Notes: generated from the letters alone by a model not told the origin. A stretch of DNA of 64,000 nt from Thunnus maccoyii (GCF_910596095.1 NC_056544.1:12943155-13007154), one strand, 5' to 3'. Counted from the stretch's first letter, positions 25,236-39,934 are shown. Translations and numbers: made by a program.

Positions 25236-28200
25236 ATGTCGGATCAGGTAGGTCTTTACTTCAATCGGGGTCAAAGGTGAGGTTTCATCGCAGGAGAGGC
25301 TAGCCAAAGGTATAATAGTAACATCAACTCTTTTCCTTTTGTGTATTTATATGCAGTGCTTATCCATCTGTCTCTGCAATGGCATTGCTTCATCTATTTA
25401 TAGGGCTGCTGGAACATTAGCTCAATGTGCGTTTAGAAATGTCATGTAAGACATAAGGGCCTCACAGCATTCAAAATGTGAAGGTCATGCAACTGCTTCG
25501 GTTTTATTCATAAACTAGAGACGATGACCTTCTACTTGTACCATTTTGGGCATACGAACAGGAACGCTGATTAGATCAAGTGTAGCACAAAGTGATGAAT
25601 ACTGATACTGTATGTACAATTAAGATGACACTGTGATCTATTGATGTGTTGTTTAGAGAGGGTAACAGCTGCCAAGAAATTCTAAAAATACCAACAATCC
25701 ATATGCTGATCTTTGACTACAGACACACTCACACAAAGCCCTGTGTATCATGTACATACTGTATCTTATCATGTGCTCGGTCATTTTTAAATAAACTCAG
25801 TTTTTAGCCACTTGCCCTCCTCCCCAACCTCCACTAACTTTCTCTCAGGAAAGGGATGGAAGAAAGCTATGAGACATTTGAAGAGGAGTTATGGCCACCA
25901 AGAGCAGATCCTCCTCCACAGAAGCCTGTTCGACAGATCCACAGACCAGGTGGCGAAACACACACACACACACACACACAGAATCTGTAATGCCTGCATA
26001 TAAAAGCCTTCATCCATTGTACATACAGTATATTGTACAACTCTATAAATACTTGGAAGCAGCCGCACAGGGAGCAACTGAAACATGATCCCTGGTTAAA
26101 AGCAACACAGTGATAATGCGCCTCAGCCATGCTGGATGGATGGTTGGTGTGCCTGCCGGTTGGTCCAGACTAAAAGATCTCAACAACTATTTGATAGATC
26201 GACAAGTTTGTACAGATTTTCCCCAGAGAATGAATTCTACTGATTTTGGTGATGCCCTGAATGTGACAGTAGGTCAAAGATCTAACTTATCCTGTGAAAT
26301 ATTTCGACATCTACTTGATCTATTGGCACAACATTTTGTACAGGCATTCATGGTCCCCAAATCATGTATGATAACAACTTTGAAGGTCCTCAGATTTTTC
26401 TTCCGGCGCCATGACCTTCACATTTTTTTGTTTTGAGTAAAATTTCTCAACTACTATCGGATGGATTGCCCTTAAATTTGGGGTCGACATTAATGTTCTC
26501 TTAAGGATGAATTGTAATATGTTGGTGATCACTTAACTTTTTGTCACCATCATGTGATCAATTTTAATTTGTTCAATACTTTTGTTTAAGAGCAAATACT
26601 TGCAAAACTATAACTCCCACCAGCCTCTGCTGTACTGTTTTAGCATGCTAACAAGATGGTGAACATTGTAAACATTACACCAGCTACACATAGGCATGTT
26701 AGAGTTGTCATTGTGAGCATATTAGCAAGTTGATGTTAGCATTTAGCTAAAAAAAAAAAAAAAAGCCTCACACAGCTGCTAGCATGGCTGTCTTAGTTTT
26801 GTTAAATAGAAAAGAACATTGCTGAACAGTTTTTCCACAAAATTACTTTTTTTTTCTAGAAAGTTTCTGGATAGTTGGCAGAAAATAAGATTTTAGGACT
26901 CACTGCATGACTAAATTACTTAGTATGGCCGAGATTTTTTGCATTGTGTACATTAGTTGTTAAAGTTATCCTTGTTTATCTGTACAGTATTGGCACATTA
27001 GTATTGTATTTCATGCATATGAGGGTTTAATAAAAATTAAACATATGTTCAACCAGCATAAATGTATGAATATACATAAAATAAATGTGGACAAACAGAT
27101 TCCAGTTTTGAGGGCATGTTTGGTTGTTGTTATGATTCATGATACCATCCTTCAGTTAATTTCCCATCTGTCTGTTCCAGAAATGTACGCCACTAGGAGA
27201 ATAAAAGAGGTTAGTTGGAAAACATCCAAAATGAACCACTTTTCACACTTTCTCCTATAGCTAATTTTTTTATAATGTACATGTTGCTGTGCTGCAGGAA
27301 ATGGCGCCACTTCCACAGCAACCAAAAGCAGAGCCCAAGACTTTACCCAGCGAAGTAAGCTTCCCCAGGACAAGTGAGTTATTACTGTACTCTATTTCCC
27401 CACAATCTTTGTCAGCTTAATTTATACTACCTGCTTATAACAAACACTTCTCTCCTCTTTCTTTTCTTCTTTCAGCATCCTTGCACAAAACCTTGTCCAT
27501 CCAGAATCTGACCCAGATGGAAACACCATGGGAGAACGTCACCCTCAACCGCTGTTTATTTGTGGCCATTACCATCCTCGTGCTTACCTCAGGCGTTCAG
27601 AGACTTCATGGCAAGTAAACTAGCAAGCAAGAGATATACTTTAAATACTAAATGACATGCCTGTCGTGACTGTGTGGTTTCTCTCAAAAAACAGAAACTT
27701 TGCGTGGTCATGGGACAGTAGAGGAGGAGGAAGAAGTTGAACTGACAGTGAGACACTCAGGCAGTTTACGACACAGAGGGCAACCACCAGAGGTAAAGAC
27801 TTTTTCCCATATTTGACTATTTTTCTCATGCAGTCCTAAAAGGACAAACTGAATATTTACCAGCTTGTTTTGTTCCAACAACTGTGTGTGTCTATCCCTC
27901 TGTAGCCTGAGATAACTCTGTGGGAAGTGATGTTTTGGTGGCTGCCAGACTTTGACGATGACGAGGAGGAGGATGAGGAAGACAATGATGAGGGGGAGGT
28001 CAAAGGAGGGAAGTCAAGAAAAGGAGCGACAGCACGAGCATCCAGAGGTCTCAGAAACAAGCCGCTGACGGACAAAAAACTCATGAAGCAAGGAGGGAAA
28101 TTAAAGGACAAGAGGGCCAAGAAAGCCAAGGACAAAGAAACCAAAGACAAGAAAGAGAGAGACAAACAGGACAAACCCGAAGAAGAAGCATATGAGGAAG

Positions 28201-28289
28201 ATGAGGATGAAGAAAATGAGGCAGCAGCACCCAAGAAGAGTAAAAAGTTGGAAGAAAAGAAAGAGAAGAAAATGACTCAAAAAGGATGA
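25236..28289 (+). CDS. jsrp1: junctional sarcoplasmic reticulum protein 1 (JP-45)
   Basis: JSRP1 is a skeletal-muscle triad protein; the mammalian protein binds the CaV1.1 channel and calsequestrin and tunes excitation-contraction coupling. Exons: 25,849-25,949, 27,181-27,209, 27,298-27,373, 27,476-27,610, 27,695-27,792, 27,906-28,289. From ATG 25,856 they give about 270 residues in unbroken frame. The family signature is TPWENVTLNRCLFVAITILV followed by a hydrophobic stretch, one transmembrane segment with a short acidic N-terminus before it (human has LPWGDLSLNKCLVLASL). The last exon encodes an acidic run (DFDDDEEEDEEDNDE) and then a Lys/Glu-rich KEKE-type tail, as expected for the lumenal part. 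The start is uncertain: an upstream ATG at 25,236 joins in frame only if the donor is at 25,277 (AAAG|GTGAGG), not at 25,248. The intron after 27,610 starts with GC, not GT. Confidence 0.88.
25957..25981. repeat. (CA)n microsatellite beside the jsrp1 exon-2 donor
   Basis: Twelve CA units begin about eight bases after the 5' splice site CAG|GTGGCG at 25,950. Confidence 0.9.
26110..26790 (+). repeat. dispersed repeat, copy 2, in jsrp1 intron
   Basis: It shares GACTAAAAGATCTCAACAAC, TTTGTACAGGCATTCATGG, CCCAAATCATG, GCGCCATGACCTTCACA and GGATGAATTGTAATATG with the copies at 23.5 and 61.1 kb. The 3' part has the typical GCATGCTAACAAGATGGTGA and GTTAGCATTTAGCT phrases, then a 16-A run and CAGCTGCTAGCATGGCTG. 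It sits in the 1.2-kb intron between jsrp1 exons 2 and 3. Confidence 0.8.
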
Positions 28290-28826
28290 GTTGATTCTTT
28301 CCTCTGTGGTTTAGTTCAGTTCATTTTCTGGCAGTTTTTAAACTGATTTGATAACATTTATTTAATGGTGTTAGCACTGAATTACTACTAAGTACTACAA
28401 CAAAAATGTCAAAATTAATGTGTGTTACAGCTTTTTGTTGCTTTGCAAGACACAAGAATTTGTGCATTTGAGCTTTGATTAAGTCATTTGCATTTTCATG
28501 GAATTTAAATTGCTGCTTCATTTGAGATGTGATTTACTCCTTTTACTGTTGAAAGATTTAAGACCCCTTTAATCATTTATCAATGGTGGCAGCTCAGTTA
28601 TCAATAGTATTTAGCTCAAACTTTTTAATTTACACAGAAAGGGAGCGCCATTACTAACAAATATCAAGATTATCTCATCTGACAGCTGCTTCAAAGAACC
28701 CAGTTAACAATAGTCATGCTTTTATTCTGTTCAGAAAGTTTGAGTCTAAATATTTCAGGAATGTCTGCAATCGTGCTCTACACTTAAAAACAGTTTCCTC
28801 TGCTGTGTTTCTTCACTGGATACTTC

Positions 28827-28832
28827 AATAAA
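28827..28832 (+). terminator. jsrp1 polyadenylation signal (AATAAA)
   Basis: A canonical AATAAA lies 538 bases after the jsrp1 stop, followed by a GT-rich stretch (TGTGTGTGATGTCTTTG). It faces the sf3a2 3' end less than 80 bases away. Confidence 0.7.
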
Positions 28833-28898
28833 TCTTCATGTGTGTGATGTCTTTGTCAGAGCCCAGACTTTGAGACACAAACATTTTTCTCCACAGCA

Positions 28899-28904
28899 TT
28901 TAAT
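28899..28904 (-). terminator. sf3a2 polyadenylation signal candidate (ATTAAA)
   Basis: TTTAAT on the + strand reads ATTAAA on the sf3a2 strand, about 235 bases after its stop. The next bases on that strand are TGCTGTGG, then TTTGTGTCTC. It would put the two convergent transcripts tail to tail with almost no spacer. Confidence 0.5.
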
Positions 28905-29139
28905 TACAAAAACACAATCTTAAAAGATGAGCTACTTTTCAAGCATAGCTCCGTATCCTGAATCTTAACATTATACAAAACAGTGTGGTCATATTTATAC
29001 AGTTGCAATAACAGACTGCCCAAATAAAATATGTAAAAATCAACTAAACATAAATTTAAGGGCGAGGGACACTGTAGACAGGCGGGGCAGGGTGATCGGA
29101 CACCATGGAAGAAAGCAATCATAATCCGCTGGAAGGGGA

Positions 29140-30950
29140 TCAATTGTTAGACATTGAAAGGCCTTCAGGAGGTGGCGGCCTCATTGGCATTGGTGGCATG
29201 GGCATCTGAGGGGGCATCTGGGGGGTACCTGGTGCACCAGGGGGGAGAGGTGGGACGGGCATCCCTCCTGGCGGGGGAGGGGGCATGTTATCATTCGGTG
29301 GGCGAGGAGCACTCATGAGAGGAGGAGGGCGCTTCACACCTGCGGGAGGCGCTGGCCCACTGGACTGTGGAAGAGCTTTCTCCATTTTGAAGTGGAACTG
29401 CAGGAAGAACTAGGAGGAAGAATAACACGAATGACAGGTTAAACCATGTATTTTCTCTGTTCCCAAAATAAAATACCGAGGTCAGCTTTGTGTTAAACTC
29501 TCATCAGCTTATCAGTACCTGTTTTGTTTCTCTGTTCCAGTGGGTCCAGAAGCGGTTCTCTGCTTTATCAATTTCTCTGCTGGGGACCTAAAAGAGCAAA
29601 TGTGTTTATTTCATGTCAGAGCAAAAAGGAAAATATGATGAAAGCACGACAGAAATGCATCTCCCACTCACCTTGAAGGCGATAGTCTCATATGGCTCAG
29701 CAGCCAGCAGCAGGTATTGCCAGCGACGATCGGGGGGTTCGATGCGCTGTTCATACGCAGACATGAAGCGATGCCTGGGTCCAATACCTTCAGCGATCTC
29801 TGGGTAGTCAATCTGATGGACAGAGAAAAGAAGAAATTTGAAAAAAAATTGAAAAATTTGTCTTGGACAGACAGATATCAAGGGCTAGAAACAATATTTA
29901 GTCATTACTGCTGCACTAAGACATTTACAGGTTGTAGCATGAGATGTTTTTTTCTGTGACACAATTTTAGTATAAAGCTACTTTCTTTATTTTACCAGCA
30001 AAATCAAAAATTGGGATTCAGTGGGATTCCCACTAACCTGAAAAAGTAAAGACTGCTGTCCGGTCTCTGGGTCCCTCTGTTTGGTTACTATAAAGAAGAG
30101 GAAGTAATATGCCATATATTAAAATAACAATATATTAAAATAATAATTTGCGGTTTGCAGTGAAATCAATATATAATGGCTGCACTGACACACAATTGTG
30201 CAGGTAGTTTACCTTTGTATCCCGGTCGACCAATTTTGACAAACTTCTTGACCTCAACCTTCACTTTTGCTGGAGCTGGCTGAGCAGGAGCTTCTTTTGC
30301 CTCTTTGGCTGCTCTCCGAGCTCTGAAAACAAACAATACATATAGTTTTGAACTGTTAAACAACACACTGGCCACAGCAGACTGTTGTCTGTCAGTAGGA
30401 TTGTTATCTAAATTAATAAATATTTGACCAATTCACAGCAACCAGAGGAGGAAAGTGGGTCTGTGGTTTGATATGTTTATCCGTTGTGGGCAAGTGAGGT
30501 GATATGAATCACAGGAAACACAACATAAACAAATAAAAATTGTACATGTACTTTATGAGACAAATTCCCACAGCAGCGGACTTACAAGTTGGTCTGATGT
30601 TTCTTTCCTTGTGTGTGAGCCAAGTAGCTGCCCTGTAATGTAGAGGAGAACATTTTGTAATTTTTCACTTCAAACAAGTTATTTAAAAAAAACAGGAAAT
30701 GACACTACGCCAAGACAACATAATCTCAGTACATCATTATGAGCCTCCTCACCTCATTGTTGTGAAGTGTCAGGCAAAGTTTGCATTCATATGAGCCTAA
30801 ATGATTTTTCATAAAGTAGGGATCTTTGTTGATGTCAATGGTCTCCAGCGCCAGCTGACGTAACCGTTCTCGTCTGTCACGGTTACTCTCGGAGGCAGAA
30901 GCCACCCCTCCGCTCCCCGTCTTCCCTCCAGCTCGATGCTGGAAATCCAT
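29140..30950 (-). CDS. sf3a2: splicing factor 3A subunit 2 (SF3a66)
   Basis: SF3A2 is part of the U2 snRNP SF3a complex, needed for pre-spliceosome assembly in the nucleus. Coding exons, in transcript order: 30,753-30,950, 30,586-30,632, 30,213-30,322, 30,038-30,087, 29,672-29,812, 29,519-29,587, 29,140-29,409. Together they give 294 residues in continuous frame, starting MDFQHRAGGKTGSGGVAS. A matrin-type C2H2 zinc finger uses C56, C59, H72 and H78 (YECKLC...HTQGKKH) and spans the first two exons. The conserved core continues through KFVKIGRPGYK, RHRFMSAYEQRIEPPDRRWQ and FWTHWNRETKQFFLQFHFK. The C-terminus is a short Pro/Met-rich tail; the long GVHPPAP heptad array of the human protein (464 residues) is absent. 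Near-complete identity to the human core makes the call secure. Confidence 0.97.
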
Positions 30951-31034
30951 CTTTGCAAGGTGATGGACTCAGACACTCCGACACACCTGAAAGTCCAGTC
31001 AACACTGGACAGTTACTCCAGTTACTCCTGGTTA

Positions 31035-31752
31035 CCTGGGGAAAAAACATACATACATACTGTTGCAGGGATGTATATAAAGAATAATATTTACTGTTGT
31101 TACCATATTATGTATGTCTGGATTGTGGCACAACACTCCATTTGTGGAGTTACACCAACAACTGTGTGTAAATATTAAAAAACACTGACTTTATATAACT
31201 AACTACATTGATAATATATTATATTATATTGCTCACATAACATACTATGTTTTGAGTGCAAGGATAGAATTGTAATCAGTCTGGTTTCATTACATGTGTA
31301 TTTAAAACAATACAATACCTCTGCAATGGCTCAGACTAGTTACTGGGTCGTAAAGCCAGAAGGTAACACACAGCTAATTAGCAACAGCCAAATATTTCTA
31401 CATTACTTGATATAATTTATCACAGTAAAGAGGTAAGTAAGTATTATCATGCTACACTACAAATGTATTGTACTGAATGATCTCTACAGTGTTAGCACAC
31501 CGTGAACGCATAATGCTAATGCTAAGCTAATGGTGTTACTTGAGAGTGATGAATGGCTTTCAACAAGTATTTAGATGATCGTACTACAATTGAAACGTAG
31601 TTAGCTCCGTATATGTGATAATAAACTAGCGAGTTACACGAGATGACGACAACTGTACATGACGTGATATTATTTAGAGTTTTCTTTCTCCAAAAACACT
31701 CACCAACTCCACAACGTACGGATCACGCCAACTTAGGTTGTACTGCGCATGC
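31035..31752 (-). promoter_or_regulatory. sf3a2 promoter, untranslated exon 1 and intron 1
   Basis: On the minus strand a donor GAGTTG|GTGAGT ends a noncoding exon at 31,704, and an acceptor TTTTTTCCCCAG leads into exon 2 at 31,035, upstream of the start codon. About 40-50 bases beyond the donor lies TGCGCATGC (31,744-31,752), an NRF1-type site common in CpG promoters of housekeeping genes. No TATA box is seen. The transcription start is inferred to lie between about 31,710 and 31,745. Confidence 0.6.
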
Positions 31753-31949
31753 TCAAATGTCTTCTCCTCCGCTTTAGGCGCTTTACTGCCACCTGCCGGA
31801 CTGGAGGAAGGACTTTACTGACAAAATGATGACAGAACAATAGTATTTGACTGGATCACATTTTTTTGGTGAAACTACATTATGTCCTAATACTAAAGGT
31901 TACATGATTTTCTTTGCCATTAAGACAAAAACCACTAACAGCTCTTCGA

Positions 31950-32537
31950 CTAAAGGAGAGGTTCATAGGTCTTAAAACAACAGTCAGGTGTCCATATGAA
32001 CACTGAAAGAGGATTTCCTCGCTGTAATCATTCCGCCTGTTCATACTGGCTATTAAAAGATCCCCTTCAAATGCACTTTCAATGTAAGTGATTGGGGCCA
32101 TAATCCACAGTGTGTCCACACAGTCATTTTGTGCAAAAATACATTTAAAAGTTTTCCTGAAGCTTATATGAAGTTTCAGCAGTCTGAGTTAGTCATATCA
32201 AATGAATATCTGCCACATTTACAGTCTGTTTAGCATCAAATTCCCTATTTGTGTTTCCTCAGACAGTGTTTCCCTGTTGAGCTGTGGTGAAATTATAGTA
32301 ACAAAAAGAGGAACTTTGGCACTAAAAAGACTGACGTTGAAAAATATCTATTTGATTTGACTAATTAGGATGACTGATGCTTTATATTAGCTTCAGATAA
32401 ACTTTTAAATATATTTTGGAACAGACGGAGGCTTGTGGATGGTTCCCATCACTTACATTGTAAGTGCATTATGAATTGCTCATTTGGGTGCCTGACTATT
32501 TTAAGAAAGAAGTGAAACTGTGAACCCGTCCTTTATA
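31950..32537. repeat. long-inverted-repeat element, copy B
   Basis: The left end TAAAGGAGAGGTTCATAGG and the right end, inverted, TATAAAGGACGGGTTCACAG match. Inner parts match inverted too: ACAGTCAGGTGTCC with GGGTGCCTGACTATT, and TGCACTTTCAATGTAAGTGA with its reverse at 32,445-32,475. It resembles copy C over nearly its whole length. It lies between the sf3a2 promoter and plekhj1. TATAAAGGA termini hint at a TA target, as for Tc1/mariner-type MITEs (inference). Confidence 0.85.
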
Positions 32538-32714
32538 GCGACAGAGGGGTTTTTTCACTTTTTTCTACCCAATTGATTTTCCACTCTACAGTCCATCCAC
32601 CCCCTCATTTTTAAAGACATCCCTCCTATCTCTTGCTGCAATTTTGGAAGACATTATGGCTCCATGCACAGCAAAATGCTGCTGAATCAGGTGTTTCTCA
32701 GGTCATGGACAACA

Positions 32715-32922
32715 CATTTCAGATGAGACAAGACTGGAGCACACTGATTGATTTGCAGCCTTTAAGAGTGCAGACAGACCAATGTTTCGTGTCTTCATCA
32801 GAGTCAAAACCTGACCTTTCTTTGACTCTGATGAAGACACAGTAGTGTTGAAATGTTGGTCTGTTTGCACTTTTAAAGGCTGCAAATCAATCGGTGTGCT
32901 CCAGTCTTTTCTCATCTGAAAT
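32715..32922. repeat. near-perfect long hairpin (about 95-bp arms, 12-nt loop)
   Basis: The left arm 32,715-32,808 and right arm 32,821-32,922 are inverted copies with few mismatches: AGACTGGAGCACACTGATTG against CAATCGGTGTGCTCCAGTCT, and TCTTCATCAGAGTCAAA against TTTGACTCTGATGAAGA. The right arm has a small insertion (CAGTAGTGTTG region). The loop is about 12 bases. The TTTGACTCTGATGAAGAC and GTTGGTCTGTTTGCACTTTT phrases belong to a fish dispersed repeat, so this is two inverted copies or a foldback element. Confidence 0.9.
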
Positions 32923-33951
32923 TCTCAAACAAACTTTTTGCAGCCGCGCCAAAGACACAAAATAAAACATAAAATAGATTTGATCAGTCCTCCTGTATAG
33001 TCTTTAATGAAGACCTATATGCTCTCCACTCATTTCCTCTCTGACAATATGACATTCAACACTTTCCTGCACTTTCCACTGTTTCCCAATTGACTTAGGC
33101 TCTACATAGCCCACCTGAACCTTTTATTAAAAATATTTAGAATATTTTACATAAATAAAACAAAACAATGTATTCATTTAAATTCCATAAAAGTTTTGTT
33201 TTTATTAATCAACAATGTCTTTCTTGTAAAAAGATATTCTTTGTGTTCACAGATGAGAATATACAGAAAATCACCAATTAATTTCCCACACTCTCACTTT
33301 TATTTATTTATTTTTTCCACATTCCTCCATCATTGTAAATATTGTGATGTGAGACAAATAAACAAATGAAATGTTAGTATTTTGTCCTTGATTTGGAAAT
33401 TTGAAATGTGCTACCTTTTCATATTTTTGGGAACATGTAAATATTGAGACATGACATTTATCCATGTTTATATTAACCTGAAAACAAAGACTCTCTTTTT
33501 TATATCAACTTTTATGGTTCATAATCTTTAAATTATATAATTAAAACAGCACACAGTTTATTGTGCATACACTACTCAGTTAGTGTGTTTATGTAGCTAC
33601 AATAACAGGACGTGTGAAAGTACTCTTTGCCTAATTTGACCCTGAACGGCTACCGTACCTACTATCACCACCGAGGAGTGTCACTGCTGCCAGCTGATAG
33701 CAGTGTGTCCGGTGTGTGTAGCACGAAGCAGAAGTCCTTTTCCTGACCGCAGATATGAGCTGCAGCACTCCGTCACATCCCGAAAACATCAGATAGCGAG
33801 ACAGCGACGTGTAACTGAGTTTCTACAACACAGTCACCGTTTTTCTCCACGGTGATCTGACTCCGTTAGCACGTTTTCGGTCGTGGAAATGTAGCCAGTT
33901 TCCCTGTTGACTTGTCTTCAACCTGCGTGTGTTACTGCGTCAGTGATCGTG

Positions 33952-37407
<3,456 letters not shown>

Positions 37408-38515
37408 ACCAGCGCCCTGTGTCCAGATGTTCTCTGTCTTCATTTTAGTTCATTCCAACATCACTGGCTTGAAAACAGAGGCGTTACCATAAGCACACTA
37501 GCTTTTTAGATTGTCACTGCTCTGAATGTATTTAGTGTTGCTGTAAATTTACAGAGAGGCTCTTATGCAGATAACAGGGTATCTTAGGCCATGTATTATT
37601 TCTGTTATCTCATTGTCACTCAGTACAGGTAACACGGGGCTTTGGAAAATTGTACTTTCCTTTTTAGGTTTATGGGATTTTTCACACTCTGCTTGACAGG
37701 TTGACTGCCTGTATAAAACGTCTCTTATATACTATGTTTTCTACTAGACATGCTGTAATTTTAGGCAATGTGATTCAGGAAGCATTTGTTCAGGAGATCT
37801 GGCGTTGTGCCCTGTCTCAGGACTGTTAGCACTAAAAGCAAGACTTCCTTAAACAAGAATCAATCCAGGATATATTAACATTTGGTGCAAACCAATTTGG
37901 GAGTATTAACTGTCTTCATTTGAACTGCATGGGCCCTTTGATCTGCTGAGTTGAGCCACACATTGTACTCAGTTTTTGCTTGTGAGAAAAAAGACCTTTA
38001 GTTGTCCCAATATGTATTTATCATTTAGCCCATTTAGATTATTTAGTTTTTAAAAACTATACTTTTGCACATAGTACTTTACTGGGAGTTTTTTTTTTAA
38101 ATTAGAATTTCAATCATGTACTTGAATCTACTGTACCTTTTCTGTGGCACTTTGAATGCAGTTCCTTTAGGTAAGCTGTTGGACCATGCTGGGATACCAG
38201 GCTCCTGACATGTTTGGTTTGTAAATGATCACACTATCTGTCAGTGTAGCTATAACAGAATTGCAGCTTATCATGAGCTCAAATTTTGCTCTCAACTACA
38301 TTTCATTATAAGGCGTTGCTGTATCAAATTGGTAAAATATTTATTTCAGTAGTCAGGAGTTTACCCACAAAGAGGATATGTCATTGAATGTGTGTTTGTT
38401 TTCAAACTTGTGTTCAGTCTGTTTTTACTTCATGTTAGATTGTATTTGTTTCACTGCCTTTTCAGTTCTATAGGTTATCTTTTTTACTAATAAAGCCATT
38501 TGAAAGATACATGGA
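37408..38515 (+). other. plekhj1 3' untranslated region
   Basis: From the stop at 37,407 the sequence is AT-rich and noncoding up to a canonical AATAAA at 38,489-38,494. The inferred 3' UTR is thus about 1.1 kb. No open frame or repeat stands out in it. Confidence 0.65.
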
Positions 38516-38827
38516 TACAGTTTATCTGTTAACAAAGATGAAGATATTTGTGTCACAACAAAATGTTACATGTTGCTTTACACTCTGTGTCTAATGAAGC
38601 ACTGGCTTCATCACACAGAGTACGGGCTAATACGGAGGTCCATTTGTGCCCCATTAAGCAATGTGCAAATCTGGATAAAACAATAGATAGAACAATAGAT
38701 AAACTCATAATGAGGTGACTCATAATCAGCTTGAGATTTTTCATTTGTGACAAGAAGTGCTGTCAGTCATTTCCTGGTTTGTGCCACTTATGCTGACTTT
38801 GCAAGTTTGTGCTTCACATGTTTATAC

Positions 38828-39632
38828 CCAGTGGTGGAAAATAACTAAGAACATTGTACAAGTATTGCACTTAAGTACAATTTTAAGGTACTTGTACTTT
38901 ACTCAAGTATTTCCATTTTATGCTACTTCATACTTCCACTCCACTACATTTATCTGACAGCTTTAGTTACTTTTCAGATGAAGATTTGACACAGCTTTTA
39001 AAATACAACACATTGTTAAAGATGAAACTGGCAGTTTCCAACCTTTTTGGCTTTTGACATGTTAGAAAAAGTAGTGTGTAGTCAGGGTCACATTTCAGAT
39101 GTCTATGTGTTGTTAACAGCTCCACCAAATAGTGATTTTTCCCTCTAAACTTCTCACATTGTTTCATTTCAATAAATGTTCAAATGATCAAATATTTCAC
39201 CAAAAATCAAAGATTAGAGAAAAAACCCCAAAACTGAAAACAGATTTGTGTATCAGAACTTTGTTTTTTCTTCTTTCCTCTCCCATTAATCATCTCACAA
39301 CCCCTCAGATTTATCTGGTGACCCTTTGGAGGGGCCTGACCCCTAGATTGGGAACCAGTGGACTAAACTAGCTAACTATATAAAGTAGATCAAACTAGCT
39401 CCACCTCCAGCAGCTACAACAGTAACATGCTGCTTACACACTGATGCTTCAGCATTAATAATCTAATGATGTCATATGTAATAATTTATCAGTCTGAGGG
39501 ACAAAATGAGTACTTTTACTTTAATACTTGTGTACCTTTACAAGATATGTAGGGTTTTTCATGCAGGACTTTTACTTATAAGGGAGTATTTTTACATTCT
39601 TGCATTTGTACTTATACTTCTTCCATCAATGT
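38828..39632. repeat. DNA-element-like repeat (AGTGGTGGAAAATAACTAAG family)
   Basis: The left end CAGTGGTGGAAAATAACTAA then TACTTGTACTTTACTCAAGT, TTCCACTCCACTACATTTAT and TTAGTTACTTTTCAGAT is one of the most abundant repeats in fish. The right end ACTTATACTTCTTCCATCAA is its usual inverted terminus. The interior holds GGAGGGGCCTGACCCCTAGA. It lies between plekhj1 and the fzr1 promoter. Confidence 0.8.
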
Positions 39633-39708
39633 TTGTACTTTCTTGTTGAGAATAGATTCAGAGCTCAGTGGTAACAGTGTTCGGCACCGTACTGATGCAT
39701 TGTGACAC

Positions 39709-39934
39709 GTTTCCTTGGCAACGCCGAATGTGTGATTCAAAAATATCGACGTCACATCCTTCCCGTGATGCTTAGCGAACACAAATTGAACGCTCGGCAA
39801 AAGAAAACATTTGTATTTTGTATGCCGTTTTTGAGATTAAAACTGTATAAAACAAAAAACATTTCATCTGGAATTGACACTGCTGGGAAACAGCAATTCA
39901 TCGGCTCGTAACGGGTAGAGTTTATCAGGGCACG
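39709..39934 (+). promoter_or_regulatory. fzr1 promoter region with X-box and CRE-like site; possible exon 1
   Basis: GTTTCCTTGGCAAC at 39,709-39,722 fits the RFX-factor X-box palindrome (GTTNCC..GGNAAC). ATCGACGTCACATC at about 39,745-39,758 contains a CRE-like core. CACG|GTAGGT at 39,934/39,935 is a plausible donor of an untranslated first exon, about 0.9 kb before the coding exon. No TATA box is evident. Role and start site are inferred. Confidence 0.45.

Noticed and set aside
27857-28234. Minus-strand Ser-rich frame of 125 residues
   Set aside because: It is the antisense shadow of the acidic and lysine-rich last exon of jsrp1.
32633-32915. Similar peptides read from both strands, considered as an inverted gene pair
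   Set aside because: They are the two arms of one noncoding hairpin and show no protein-like conservation.
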